Origin: Oreocharis arfaki
Lineage: Eukaryota > Chordata > Aves > Passeriformes > Paramythiidae
Length of the DNA stretch: 64,000 nt
Assembly: GCA_013398015.1 (NCBI GenBank)
Contig: VZRR01012419.1
Location: 311,900-375,899, forward strand
Direction of reading: 5' to 3'
How positions within the stretch are numbered: the first letter of the stretch is position 1; each line of letters starts with the position of its first letter. Shown in pieces: positions 35,502-48,949 of the stretch. Position numbers and translations under genes: made by a program. The notes under the pieces are model-generated. The model had not been told where the DNA came from, did not search any database, and saw only the letters and a list, made by a program, of their open reading frames with translations.

Positions 35502-38500
35502 AAAAAAAAGAAAAAAGAGAAAAAAGGAAAAAAAAGATCTAAAAGTCCACTGCTAGCAAAAGCAGTATTTCATCTATCTGCTCACAGGGCCTGAAAATAA
35601 TACAGCACAAGATGCCCCTTCCAGAAGCTTTCTCCTGTGCTTTCTCCTGTGCCCCCCTCCTGTGCTTTGTCCACAACAGAGAACAACAGTGGTTGTCAGG
35701 CAAAACTTTGCCATTTGAACATATTGGGTAAGGACCCATCTTTCTAGTCCAATCAAATCAAGAGGTAATCTGGAGTCCTTTCAATGTAAATGAGAACCTC
35801 AATTACACCCAGGAAGAATTTGGTCCCATCATCTCATGGTTTGTGTGTAGACCCCTTACAGCTTGGTATACTACATATGTTTTAATCACATTTGATTTAT
35901 GCATGAGATGTAATTCTACCAGAGGTAGTCACCTGCTCCCGTGCATTGTAAATTGGCTGTGGTGCACTTAGCCGAATTGCAAAAGTACAGTAAATAATTT
36001 AATAATTATATTTTAAAAATTATATGCAGTAGTTACTTGATAGCTATCTTTTATTTTTTGAGTTTTTCAGGCTCTAAGCAGTATGCAGGCACTAAAAATA
36101 CCATGACAGTTTTGTGCTTCATTTACAAAATGGTGGAAGTTGTGTAGTATTCAGATGTAGTGTGCAAATACAGAATACAATCTTTATGATAAACTGTCCT
36201 GTAGCCACTGCCATATCATAATCGTGGGGCAGGAATCTAATTACTGCCGGGCATTAAAAGATCCACTGCTGACAATCAGCTGTCCTAGAGAATCACTCTT
36301 AATAATAATTTTTTCTGAAGACTGATTTCTTCCTGTTGGACAAAAAAGCCAGTAAATATTTCTGATGCTAAGATCTTTTGCAGTGTCCTCCATACTGATG
36401 ATGTAGACAATAGATTAGCTAATTTGTAGTACAACTAAATACAGGATAGGAAGATACCAAAGTATTATTATAAATTTACATTTATATACACATTTACATT
36501 TCCCATTTTGAAGGGTATTTGGAAGAACTAAATTTCTTTATGACATTGCATGGCTAAGACATTAACTTTTCAAACATGTGAGAGAAGAGGGAGATATTTT
36601 AGCCAGGTTGTGGCTTAGTGAAAGCATTCCAGAGAAACAGAAATTAACAGGAGGAAAACCACCCCAGAACAGACAAAACTGAGCCTAGTCCTTGCTCTCC
36701 GCTGGCTTCTCTTTGTCAAGATTTTGTTCTGCCTTGCAGAGAGAAAATCTTTGACAGTGAGCCACTGTTTTACATCTTAAACTTTTCCAGGGAAACTGAA
36801 GACATTACCGTTTTCCTATGCCATATATAGGGCATGGGTTGAATTTTGACTCAAAAGCTGTACTTTCAGTGCTCATGCAAGTTTGTGCTAAATGTTCATT
36901 CAAGCTTTAGGCACCTCATATTTTGCTTACTAAGCAGATCTCTCATTCCTTAAATGCCCTCTATCTCGGATGCAGCACAGAAACCTGACAATCACGTACC
37001 TCACCTAAGACTTTTCTTCTTGAGGGAAACTTGTAACAGAAATACTCTGGTAGGGCTTTGTGCCCTTGCCATCTGCACTTCCCTTCCTGTGCAGTAGCAG
37101 GTGATGCACACTGGTACGTGTTTTGTAGAGTGGGGAGCTCTGTGATGCCACTGGGAGAAGAGAGGATCTCCACCACAAACAGACCCTGTCCATTCTGCCC
37201 CACGTTAACATGCATCAGCATCCAGAACAATGCATCCTCCCTGCAGCTTAGGGTAGGAGAATATTTACCCAGCAGTGCCTCTGCTGGCCTGTGTGGGACT
37301 GACCTGGGTTTAGTTCTGTGGGATCCTCTGCTGGGACCACATGAGGATAATATCGTTAGATGAGGCATGCCTGAGATTTTGGAAGTCTGTCTTGCCTGGC
37401 ACACCTTAACAATGCCATTTAAAGCAGAAATGTTACCAAACCATTGCTGAGGGTAGGAATTACCATCTTAGGTTTCAGCAGAGATAGTCAGGGAAATTCC
37501 ACACAAGACTCCTTTACGGTGAATTATAGTATGACAATTCAGTACTGTGCTTCCGATCAGAAAAATCTCATGGTGGTTTTGGTGGGATAGAGCCCAGGTG
37601 GAACCTGTAAAAATGGACCTTTTGTTTCTCAGTGAGGTACATATCTGCAACCAGTACATGAAAAATTTCAGTTCCTTGGGCAGGTAGAGAAAGAATGAAG
37701 ACAGGCTCTATTTATACTTTAATTTGAAATAAATTCAGTTTTGGAAAGAATCAGCCTTTTGAAAAAGTATGTTTTCTAAAGTTTGAACATCCATCCAGTT
37801 GGAATATGGTTCAAGAACTAGACTTTCCCAGACTTGTAATATGAACTGAGTGAGTGAAAGTTGTGGCAAGTCATGACTCTAGAATTCTACAGATGCTTCC
37901 ACTGTTTTAAAGGAAAATTAAAAGGTGTATTCACAATAAGGATGCACTCACTGAGGACTGAGATCTGTTAACCTTTCAAAATTACTGAGAAGCCATATGC
38001 TTTGTGAATACAAGAGCACTCTGACTTATTGGATAAATGGGTCTGTATTCTGAACCCATGCTGCCATGGGGCAGAATCAGGAAAAATCACAGGCTAAATC
38101 CCTCAGCAATATTATAAATTTTATAGCTTGACCTTTGCTGTGTTGCAGTAATTCTACTACCATTTTTAATTTATAATACAATTTTTTCATTTAGAGATAT
38201 TAATTAGGTAATTCTCCACTCACACAGGATTAAGATATTGTTGAGAAATGGTGACAAAGCCAAAGGCAGGGCTTTGCTGTCAGACTCTAGGAGCAGGCCT
38301 GCAGCACATGGTTTGATCCACAGCTTGCTGCCTGGGAGCCTGTGGAAACAGGGCTCAGGATTGATCTGCAGCAGAACTGCACGCTAATGCAAATTATTTC
38401 CTCAGGCAATGTTTTGCAGGTCATCATGTATCCTCATACACATATACTCTGTAAGACATGCACATAGAGGAGAAACATCTTCCTTTCTGTGTTCAACGAA

Positions 38501-38850
38501 AGTGTTAACACAATAAATGAATATTTCATAAAAGCACTCAAAACAAACCCATTTTTAAAAAGCAAACAAAATATATTTTAAATGCCACCAAAGGTGCCAT
38601 TTAAAAATTATCATGCCAGCTGTAAGGAGCTAGCAGCTCAACTGGTCAGTCACAGTAAGCATAAAAACTGAACTCTTTCCTTGCTGCTGTGACAGGTGCT
38701 GGGTGCCACCAGTCCTCCACAGGGCAGTGCTCCTAAAGACAGGCATAGAGCCCTTTTATGTCTCAACTCAGCCACATGCTAGCAGCTGGCTTAGAGGAAC
38801 CGCAGTCCGACATACTCCTGCTATTTGGTTATGAGGGTAGCATCTCACTG
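33876..38850. other. Intergenic, no gene recognised
   Basis: AT-rich. Contains a perfect 13-bp inverted repeat (34301-34335), a purine microsatellite (35443-35537) and a 147-codon minus-strand frame (36961-37404) of unknown meaning. Confidence 0.4.
35443..35537. repeat. Poly-purine (A)n(G) microsatellite
   Basis: About 95 bp composed only of A and single or paired G. The lysine-rich frame across it is an artefact. Confidence 0.9.
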
Positions 38851-38985
38851 ATTACAGAATATCTTCAGCTGGAAGGGACCCGCAAGGATAAAGTCCAACT
38901 CTTAACATACTTGATGTGGGATTGAACCCACAGCCCTGGTGTTTGAAGCACCGTGTTCTAACCAGCTGAACAAATCTCAGGGTCC
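38851..38985 (-). mobile_element. tRNA-derived SINE with CR1-like tail (TguSINE1-like)
   Basis: Read on the minus strand, the left part is a tRNA-like head: a D-arm/A-box region ('gttcagctggttagaac', matching the GCTCAGTTGGTTAGAGC type of tRNA-Ile), a degenerate anticodon arm, and a T-arm/B-box ('gtgggttcaatccca'). It is followed by a CR1-like tail ('agagttggac', 'gggtcccttccagctg'). This head-plus-tail design is that of the songbird SINE TguSINE1, mobilised by CR1. The anticodon loop and stem pairings have decayed, so it is not a functional tRNA gene. Confidence 0.75.
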
Positions 38986-39781
38986 ACACACCCCTGGGGA
39001 TTCACACAGATTCATAGAGAGACCCTGTACTTAAGCTTCCTTTCTGTGGTGGCAGTACAAACACCTTCAGTGGACCCCCTTTTAGCCTAGAAAGAAAAGC
39101 ACTAGGAGCTGCTTTAAAAATAAACAGCTGAAGGAGGCATTGGATTCTACCTTTGGATTTTTCACCAAAAAAAAAAACCCCTGAAAAAAACAACCCACCA
39201 TTAAAAGTGAAGAAAACCTCTTAATTTATGTTTGTCCATAAACCTCAGGAATCCTGTTTTACACTGCGGTCAGGAAAAAAAAATCTAATCTGTTTCAGAT
39301 GAGTGAAATTCTGAGGGGCTATGCTGGACAAAAGCTATTTTTTAAGGCATATTTCTTTCTACTGGTTTGTTCTGTTGGTTGGGGGGTTTTTTGGGTGTTT
39401 TTTTTTTGTTTTTTGTTTTTTGTTTGTTTGTTTTGTGAATAAATATGAGACCTAAGGGATTAAATTCCCAACTAATAAAAATCAGCACAGCTCCATTGAT
39501 CTGAATAGGGCTATGCTGTTTTTTGCCCTGGGGATTAGCCTCACCAAAGGCTTTGTAAGCTTTTTTAAGTTAAAGAGACAGGCATGTTCTCTGTTTCAGT
39601 GCTGAAAGAAAGGGAGAATCATGAGCACAGGTTAATGTAATCTACAGCTTTAAATGATAAACTACAGGATATTTGGAGGCTTTAGAGACTAATTGTAAAA
39701 ATCTACTACATTGGTTGAGAAAACCAGAAAATTACAGCTTATATGTATATATACCTACACATATATATATTCCACAATTAT
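38986..39781. other. DIRAS2 upstream region, no gene
   Basis: AT-rich, with a T/G-rich low-complexity run (39381-39436) and TA-rich sequence just upstream of the promoter. No other feature seen. Confidence 0.4.
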
Positions 39782-39795
39782 TCAGTAGGTGGCAG
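39782..39795 (+). promoter_or_regulatory. CTCF-like core motif
   Basis: 'tcagtaggtggcag' fits the vertebrate CTCF core CCASYAGRKGGCRS at 13 of 14 positions (only the first base differs). It lies just upstream of the GC-rich first exon of DIRAS2. Occupancy is unknown. Confidence 0.5.
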
Positions 39796-39839
39796 TTCAA
39801 AGCTTAGATGAGCTTTGCAGTCGCCATTTAGGCAGTAGC

Positions 39840-40143
39840 ACTAGCAGAGGCTGGAGTCAGTCCGTCCGTAAAAGAAGAAAGAGAGAGGCTGCGGTCCAGC
39901 CGGCAAGAGCGTTATCCTCGACCCAGGTACTGGGGAGCAGGCGGGAGGGGAGCGGAGCCGCGGGAGCAGAGGACGGGCAGCAGCCAGCTCCGGGCGCGGA
40001 GGGAAGCTGCAGCCGGCGGAGCTGCAGCCCCCTTGATTCAGACAGGGGCTCCTCTCGGCTGGAGGGAGCCCAGGACAGAACGGGAGAAGAGCTGGTGCAA
40101 TGACAGGCAGAAACTGAAGAGCATTTGCAGCTTTCTGTTCCAG
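39840..40143 (+). other. DIRAS2: DIRAS2 promoter and untranslated exon 1
   Basis: This is the only CpG-rich patch upstream of the DIRAS2 frame (densest at 39890-40080) and it ends in a strong splice donor, 'ttccag/gtaaat', with the intron starting at 40144. A GC-rich promoter with one non-coding first exon and a single coding exon is the known structure of vertebrate DIRAS2. No TATA box sits at a convincing distance; 'cgccattta' at 39822-39830 resembles a YY1 site. The transcription start is not determined, so the left limit is nominal. A weaker alternative donor ('cccag/gtactg') occurs at 39926. The plus-strand open frame through this region (39789-40103) does not resemble a protein and is taken as a GC-rich chance frame. 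Confidence 0.7.
40100..40117 (+). promoter_or_regulatory. Upstream ORF in DIRAS2 exon 1 (5 codons)
   Basis: ATG-ACA-GGC-AGA-AAC-TGA lies 26 nt before the exon 1 splice donor, with a purine (g) at -3. If it is in the mature transcript, it is a complete upstream ORF ahead of the DIRAS2 start and could reduce or tune its translation. Confidence 0.55.
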
Positions 40144-43100
40144 GTAAATTTGTTTCTGCTGTTTTCTGCACTATCTTGTACCATAGGCACAGTTTTGCGT
40201 TGAGATTAGAGGTCTTCATTTTCTTTAGCCAAAATCCACAGTGCTCAGTCGGGCAAAATTTTCTCTGAAGTCGATAGAGTTTTGCCTGAGTTACTACTGC
40301 AAGGTTTGCTCTAAGCTAATATCTTACGTGGAGAACGTGGCGTGCTGTAAAGTGGGGCTAGCAAGGAAGCCAGATGCTGGTCATAGGCATACTGGCCAGC
40401 CAACACTGTCGTTTTTCTGTGTGCTGGGATGCTAGTAATGACCTTTTTTTTTCAAGCTGTCTTTCATTGAAACTCGATGTGCTGAATTTTGCCCTAGTTT
40501 ATAGTGCTGCTGCAGCGGCTTAAGGAGAGATTAATTTTGGGGGGTTTTTTGTTTTTTGTTTTTTTTTTTAATAAAAGCTACATTTTAACTTGACTGATAG
40601 AAGAATACAAAAATGTGGAGTCTGAATAAAATAACACAAGGTGTTTCTGTCTCCGAGACAAATACAACTTTGCAGCATCCCACTGACAGGCAGGAATTTA
40701 TTTTTTTTTTCAGTAGATTGTCAGTCTCCCAACTGACTGAAAAAAAAACAACCAACATGAAAGATCATTCTCAAGTGCCTGAGAGCTGGTGAATTCAAAT
40801 TTGATAACACTTTATCTCTCGTCATCTTCCCCATGAAATGTGGGGTGCTCTCTATGCTGCACCACTCAGCCACAGAAAGGTGAGCACAGAATGGGGCAAC
40901 AAAATAGGATGTATTTTAATTCTGAAGAATTTTCTGAAGGTCCCGTTTTCATGAGTACCTAGTAAGTGAACACATATATGCCTGTTTATGAATGCACACC
41001 CATACAGCTATGTAAGCTGTGTACAGTTATGTACACCCCCATACCTTTCGAGGTAAATGAAGCTGATGGAACTGACTGCTGTTGTATCTTTGCCAAGCTT
41101 TACAATTTATTCTTATCTAGAATGCTCGCAGGTCTCAACATTTTAAATTCTGCCTTAGAGAGCTATTTTGGCTTGCTCCCCTCCCCCTCCCTTTTTTACT
41201 TTTCTGACTAATGGACTTCAGTTATGCTCAGGAGCTGCTCTCTGGGGTCCATCTGTCCTTACTAGATGCAGTAGTGCCCAATTAACACAGAATGGGTTTT
41301 GTGCCATTGTTCTGGACCTATGAAATATGATACTCCTCCAAGCTTCATGCTCTCTCACACATCATACACAACATTTCTGAGGCTCTTGCATGAAAAACTG
41401 TACAAACATGGAACAAGTTATAGCACACAGCTGCAAATCAATGGTCCTATGGATCTGGAGGAATGATTGTGATGTACAACTGTTTATCTTTATCCCTGGT
41501 AGGAGAGGAGAACAAATTGGTATAAATGAGCTGTGAATACTCTTAGACTGGGCACTTTCAAACCATTAGAGCAGCAAGGTCCTTAAATCACATTCTGGTT
41601 GAAGTAATATATAGAAAACACTTTAAATGCTTTTTAGCTGCAGCTTGATGGAAGGGATTGTGTGAAATGAGGTTGCCTGCAATGGTTGCCTGCAAGGGCA
41701 AGGCATTAGAGTTGATAATCCAGAAAGTCTCTTTCAGTATTAAATACCATTTTTACTTTTCTCTCAAGTTGCCTACACTGAAGAGTCCCTTTGCAAGTGA
41801 GTCAAGATCTTTGGAAATACAGTCTTCCACATAACTCACATCAGTCAGACGAAAGCATATATCTGCACTGTACTGCACTCTTGTTTACACCGGCAGACTC
41901 ACAAGCCCTCATGAACCTCAGCCTGAATAATATCCCTTTTTCACAGTGCAGAGCAGAGCTCTTTGGAAGTTGATTGGAGTTCAGAGGCTCCTTCTGGCCA
42001 AGTGGTCATGATTATATTACACCAGCACTGCAGTCTATGTAGTACCAATAAAAATAGCTGACTATATATAAACTGATACTGCTGTTCCTGAAGTCCTTAC
42101 TAGCACTGTTTCTAGTTTCCTTTGAGGATCACCAGATAACTTTCTTTTCTGGCTTTCTCTTGGGCTAACCAACACAGCTGCCCGTGTAGAGATCCCAGCA
42201 TCACGTGTGAAAAACCAGACTTATACTTGCATTATGATAGACTATGTTCTATTGCTCCCAAAATTAAATTTTTAAAATAAATATTCTGCAATAAACAATA
42301 ATATGTGCAATAAACAATATTCTGGTTCAAAGATGTTCCTAAGGAAAGACTGCATTCAATTCCATACTCCCTTTTTCTCTCATTCCTTATGTTTATAAAC
42401 TTATCCTTTTCTTCTATTTTTTTCATGGTTTTGATTTATGCACCCCACTGGATTGTGTCCAATTCACAGTGTTCCTCAGTAACTCTTCTGTAATACATAA
42501 TAAGCTGCATTTAATGTTTCATCTCCCACACTTTGAGTATCAGGACATTTGTATGCATAAGCTGAAACAGTATTCACTGTGAGACATTTGGTTTGGTACC
42601 TAGACTGATTCTAAATATTTGTTGATTTCCCCTTTGTTTTTTTTATTACTAGGACTAATTGAGCAATAATAAATATTAAATAGGGAAGAAAAATGACAAT
42701 TTTGTAAAACATGGATATTAGCAATATTAATTTCCCTCTAAAACGAGCAATTTCCAAAAATGTACCAGGAAAAATTATTTCTGGAAATTTTCTTTTCTAT
42801 TCGGTATTTTTACTTCACATACAGATGTTTCCATGTATCAGCAAACAGATACTTGCGCTGCATTTTTATTATGACGTTAAAATTAAACATGCATTAAATT
42901 ATCTTACCTTACTGCTAGAAGAGCAGTGGAAAAGCCCCCTGAGTGTCAATGCAGCTGCATATATTAATTGAAACAAAGCATACTCTAACTTGCCTTTTTG
43001 AGAAAACAAATACTGATTAGTTTTCAGCCAGAAAATATTGATAATAGAATAATTCTTGAGGTGGGTATCAAAGAAAGACAAGAGCATAATGTGAAAAAGT

Positions 43101-45228
43101 ATGTGTCAAGTCTGTGATAAATGCACTTTTGCCTCACACTGAGGTCAGAAGCACCTCCTCTTGAGAAAATAATTTTAAGTTGAATGCTAAGCTTCTCTAT
43201 CTGAGATTAAAATTAGTCTCTCCGGCTATGCAGGTCTGCAGTATGCTATGGCAGGAAAATCCAGTCAGCATCAGCCTGACTGCAGGTAATGAAATTGATT
43301 CTAGTTGGATCTGAAAAGGTGTTTGAAAAGTGAAGTTATGCCAGCCTTTCCTCATTCAAAATATGTACATATTAAAGAAAAATTATGAAAAAGGCAAATC
43401 CATTCCTGGATTGCCATTGTTTCCTTCCCCCAATGCCCAGTAGTTCTTACTTAAAATTACTCTGAAGCTAAGAAAAGAACACTTGCCCTTTTTTATTAAT
43501 TCTTGTTTATTTTTATATTCTTCTCTGAAAATTTAAGCTGACTACTTTTATCTCTTCTGAAAGACTTAGTTATTTAAATGATCAAATATTAGCTACTATC
43601 AGTCACTAAAATATTGCAGTTAACCCAAATAAATAACATTACTGCTTTCCCAATCTGTACACGCAAACCTACCATGTGCTACTCAGTATTTTTTATTCTT
43701 CAGAATACAATTTTTATAATTTTGTTTAATACTACAAGGAAAAGAAACATGAATAGAGGAAAAAAACTACTCTTAAGGCTAAACGTACCTGTCTTACTTC
43801 AGAACTGAAAGTATTGCAAGTTGGGGTGATGAACATTTATAAACTATCAGGAAGCTGGTATTATTATATTGCACCCACACTTATAATTTAATTGCTTTCA
43901 AAACAATTGCTTTTAATTGTTTTCAAAACACTTCTTTGCAGAAAAATTTCAGTGGAAGAACAGATTTCTTACTAGTGTCTGGAAGCATATCAACAATCAT
44001 ATTATATTTTTAAATTTAATTTTCAGGGATCATTTTGGGTCCTGAAACCCACTGCATTAACCTATTCCCAAGTTACTGCCCAACAAACCAGTGGCAAAAT
44101 GTTCCTTTTAAGCCATTATTATCTGGGCTGCATAAGAGCACCAGAATTAGTCCAGTGGTCAGGATAGAAATACAGCTATCCTTCCCAGCCAAGCAAGGAA
44201 AATTAATGACAGGAGTTATATCATAAGAAGTCACAAGCACTTAACCTTTAATAATTTTTCTTCTATGGAAGATTTACATAAGTAGTCTCAAATTAACATC
44301 ATGGAATTGGGAATTACAGTGAAAGGCAAAATGGCCACCTGTGCTCAGAGTTTCCTCTGCTGAATGGAAAACAGCCTTCCATGAATGTACTATTCTTCTG
44401 TGTAAATAGATATATTTATATGGAAATAGCTTGTTTTATCAGGAATCTCACAATATATAGAATCATCCACAACCTCTAAAGTACAGTGATTGCTTGGGAA
44501 ATGTTCTTTCTTGGTTTGGGTGTTTTTCTTTTTTTTTAGTGCTTTGTACTTTGTTTTCAGGAAAACTTAAAAATACATACCATTATCCATAAGGCAGAAC
44601 CTATTTTTTTCCAGTGTACATCTGGAGAAGCAGAAGTGCAGTGCAACATGTAAAGTCATTGTTCGATACGAAAAACGATTCTACTATTAGAAACCAGACG
44701 GGCTAAAAATTCATACTGAATCTTTGACCCTGCATTTGTGTGAGTGACAAATTCCAGTTTATAATCATACTGCTCTGTCCAATGGCATTATGTCCTACTT
44801 GTTGAAAGGCAAACATACAGTGTTGTAAGTTGATCTTTCCATCTTTACTCGGTTGAATTAAATCCATTGAAAATTGAGGAAAAACTACAGTATTTGGTTA
44901 GTTAAGTTGGGAAGAAAACTTTAAAAAAAATCAGGTCCAAAGAGACCTGAATACAATGCTGCTTTTTTGACATTTTTATTTCTATGTGTGCATTAATGAA
45001 TACCTAACTACACATATGGAAAGGGTTCTGAGAATTTCTCTCAGAGTTTTGATGACAAGCACTTAAAGATTAAGACACATTAAACCAAAATGTTTAAATA
45101 GATAAATCAATGAAGTATCTAACATGCCTAAAGCAAAGCCTGAATTTAGACAGGAACTGTCATGAAATTCTCCCTTTTTAGTTTTAAGGTTAACCAATCC
45201 ACTAAATACAAAGTGACAACCAACAGGA

Positions 45229-45386
45229 CACCTGTCCACCCTGGATAAGCTTAGCATAGTATTTCTGTTTCTGCATGAAAGTAAGGGTTTTTTCATGTGG
45301 CAAGTATATTCACCTGTCCATCCTGGATAAATTTTGCATAATATTTCTGATGCTACACGATAGTAAGGTGAGGGTTTTTTTATGTG
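45229..45386. repeat. Imperfect tandem pair, period about 82 bp
   Basis: 45229-45299 and 45311-45386 both begin 'cacctgtcca' and end in a T run plus 'atgtg', with clear base-by-base similarity and a few small gaps. Confidence 0.85.
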
Positions 45387-47128
45387 TTCAATGAAGCTGA
45401 ATCTTGTTTTACAGTAATGGTTCATTAGTACGCATCTGTTAGTAAAGGGTTAGTTCTGAAAGCTCTCAGGCAACAACAGAGCAAACAATTTCAGTGTATG
45501 CCTATGTGTAAAGCTCTTTGTTGGATCAGATCCAGCACCTTCTGCGTTTTCTGCACATGAACCCTCAGTAGGGAAGGGAATCAATAGATCCTTCTGCGTC
45601 ATTCATTCTTCTGCCACCAGTCCAGCCTTCTTCAACAAGCAATGTCGCTTTAGTTAAGCCTAGTTCCAAAAACCCTTTGCTATCTGTTGTTCCTACAGGA
45701 AGCATGCCTACTTATGTCCCCTTTCTTTTTCCAGTTCTTTCCTGCCTAGCGAAACTATTTCTGCCACAACATCTGCTGGCTGTATGTTAGCCAAAGAACC
45801 AGAAAAGATTTTCTTACAGTGACGACTATGCATGTGGGATTTTTTTGTTTTACCAAGGGTTCCATGGGGTTTCAAACAATTTTGAAAAGGCATTGTTTTG
45901 GGAATCAGGTTTTCAACATATGTGTGATGACAATATGAAATTTTGCTAAAGCAGAACACAGCACCTGTGACTGCAGGACAGCATAGAGGCTGAATTCTAC
46001 CTCCTTTACATACAGATGTTCTTAGTACAATAGTCTTCTTCTGTAAATACAGAAAAAACCTGCAACAAATTGATCTTAAACCCCCTGTCCTTTCTATTTC
46101 TCTTGTATATTAGGCCAGGAGCATGAAGGAAACCCACAAAACCTCTTAGGGAACCTCTCTTAAAGATTCTGTAAAGTTAATTTCATTTTAAAGATTCTAA
46201 ATTATTAATTTTCCATGCAAATTGAAACATTTTCAACATTGTAGGGAACCTAGATCTAAAATGAAATCCATTTCAGTTTAAACAAATTGAATTTGTAGTT
46301 TGAATTTTTGGTTTCTATGCGTATATTGAATAAGAAAAATATCTGATTTTGTCCCTTACTTTCAGATAATCAAGCAAATTTTGCAATAAGGACAGTGCGT
46401 CAGAGAAAAGCAGCAGGTTTATGACAGAATATTTTTTTTCTGCAGAAGATGCCATTTCTTAAGGAATCTCTCTGGTCATCTTTCTGTAGCTGGAGAGAAA
46501 AGCTATAAATGCCTTTCTCTCTAACTGTAGTTGAGAACAACATAAATAAAAACTGCTACTGCATTTATGCAGTGAAAAAAAAAAGTCATGATTTACGCTA
46601 GTTGATCATCAAAAAACAGACTTTCAGAGAACATTTTGTTCCACATGGGAATAAAAAACTTCTTTCCATATGGACTAGAACCTCATGTTGTAAGAAAAAG
46701 CGAAGAAATTGAATGAAAAAGCAAGTCTTATATTAACAGATGAAGACATTGGAAGTAGGAAAGTCCCCATTCTTAAAGTGCGTGTTCATTAGCAGACATG
46801 GTGAAAATACTCCCTGAGAAATGCCTGTTTATCAGTAAAAGAAGTTCCATGCAGAGCTCTTTCCCTCTTTTATATAAATAATGTGACGTTTTTCACCTTG
46901 GTATTGGGAAATGAACATGAATCTGACAGTCATGTTGAAATTCATGTTATCTATAGCTACATTCTTCACCCTGCACCTTGTATCTTTGTATACTGATATC
47001 ATCACCAGATAGCCTCAGGGACTGTTAATTTGAATTGAGGCAAGATTTTGAACTAAATGCATTGCTTGTACTTTATTGTTTTTTCACAGTAATGATGACA
47101 ATATAAAGAGAGATGTCGCCTTAGAGTT

Positions 47129-47176
47129 AAAAAAAAAAAAAAAAAAAAAGTAATTAAAAAAATCTGTGTGCTCCTN
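47129..47176. repeat. Poly-A run and single-N gap
   Basis: About 20 A followed by short sequence and one N at 47176. It is probably a contig join or an uncertain base next to the homopolymer. Confidence 0.8.
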
Positions 47177-48949
47177 AATCCATGACTGACATGAGATGGT
47201 TTTACCTGAGGAAAAAGAGATTTCAAGAAATTAATACACATCATCTGAAAATTGCTGAATTTCATATCAGAATGACATCTCAGTAGGACATTGTAAGACC
47301 TCAAGAAACTGGATCAGTTAAGATGCAGTCAAAGCCTCTGGCTCCAGAAAACAAAGGTAACATCCCACTATTTTGTAAAATTAATGCTACACTAAAAGAT
47401 ACAATCTAGTAAAATATATCAACTAAACTTACAACTTGTGACATTTCACGGTAGTCTAACAATGCAAAAATGGTGAAAACCGTTGCAACAAAACCGAGAC
47501 TGGAAACATTGGAGATAGGTTGGTTTTTTCTGTGCCCATTTTCAAGCATAAATTGAAAGAGTTCACCAGTTGTGAGATTCTAATCTCATGTTACTCTATG
47601 GGTAGATATTCAAGTAGATTAATTTTCAGAAGTTATTTTTCATCCTTCCTATACCTTTTGCCTATGCTATCTATAGCTTAAATACAAACAGGACAGGCAA
47701 GTCATAAATACAGTTGATAGAAAAGCTAGACTATAAAAAACCCAGTTAAAGATAAGAGAGAACTGTGGAAATCCAGTGGCTAAGTACAGGATCAGTGACA
47801 TTGATTTAGTAAATGCTAATATACCTACATGTAATTAATAAGTCAGTCAAACAACATTAAGAGTTTAAACTATGAAGAGCATAATCTGTAACATAAGGCA
47901 CCTTATTTAAACATTTAAAATGCATATTTTTTTCCCACTATATAATAAAATAAGTGATTTTATGTCATAATTACTCAGACCTTGAACCATATCCTTCTGT
48001 CAGAAAAAAACCTTCAATTCTTTTACCAGGCATGTCAGAAATAACTAGGGAAAGCATGCAGACTAACATGAAAGTCTGCATCTGAGTTTGATCTGGAGGC
48101 AGTTGTTTCCCCAGTGAATAGCCCATCAAGCTGACCTGCAGCAGCTGAACTAGAGTAACTCCAGCCTTGTGCTATCAGGGCATCTGCAGAAAACAGAGCT
48201 AAGTCAGCAGAGGTACAGACTCACTGGGCTGCTGAACTGTGCAATCAGACAATTCAAAATGAAGGGTATGAGTGTATGTTATGAAAAGTGCTTTGGCTTT
48301 TCAAGTAGGGATAGTGTTGATAAACTGACACTTTAGAGGATGATAGCAAGTTCTCACTGAAGTAGTTTGTGAAAGTAGCAGAGGCAGCAAATGATCCTTC
48401 ATTACAGAATAAGTCCATTCTAACGTGTAAAAAGCAACTATCTTTTCTGTGCAGATTGTGAAACAGACTGGTTTTCTGAATCAGAAATTATCTTGTACAT
48501 CTGGAATGTCAGACTTCTTTCAAATAAATTTTCCCATACTCTCACTGGCTAGAATGCCACAAGCTGATGGAATAACGCCATACTTTATTTTGTCCTCCTA
48601 TGTGTTTCAGTTAACGTATTTTAAGACAAAGAAACAACAGTAAGCTAATAGGGTGGTACAAAAAGCATTAACAAATGAACACTTGTGTTCAAGTGCACCA
48701 CATTCACACAGAATGAGTGTCACTACAGGAGATTCTATGATCAGATCCATGCAGAGAACACAAGAAAAAAAGGATAAAAAACATCTGGGAAATTCTTTCT
48801 CCAGTGTGATCATAAAGACTTGCATGAGTTGGGTTTTTTTCTTTTCGCTCCTGAGCAGGACAAATTTAGAAAAATCTGTAATTTTTATTTTGACGAAACT
48901 GAGGATCTTTAGGACTGACAGACCAAACAGTGACTATGTTGCTGCTCCT

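Noticed and set aside
35409..35594. Lysine-rich plus-strand frame
   Set aside because: Produced by an A-rich microsatellite.
38851..38985. Possible tRNA gene on the minus strand
   Set aside because: The anticodon and acceptor stems are decayed and a CR1 tail follows directly; it is a SINE.
39789..40219. 104- and 120-codon frames over the DIRAS2 first exon
   Set aside because: GC-rich chance frames on both strands; the region behaves as promoter and untranslated exon ending in a splice donor.
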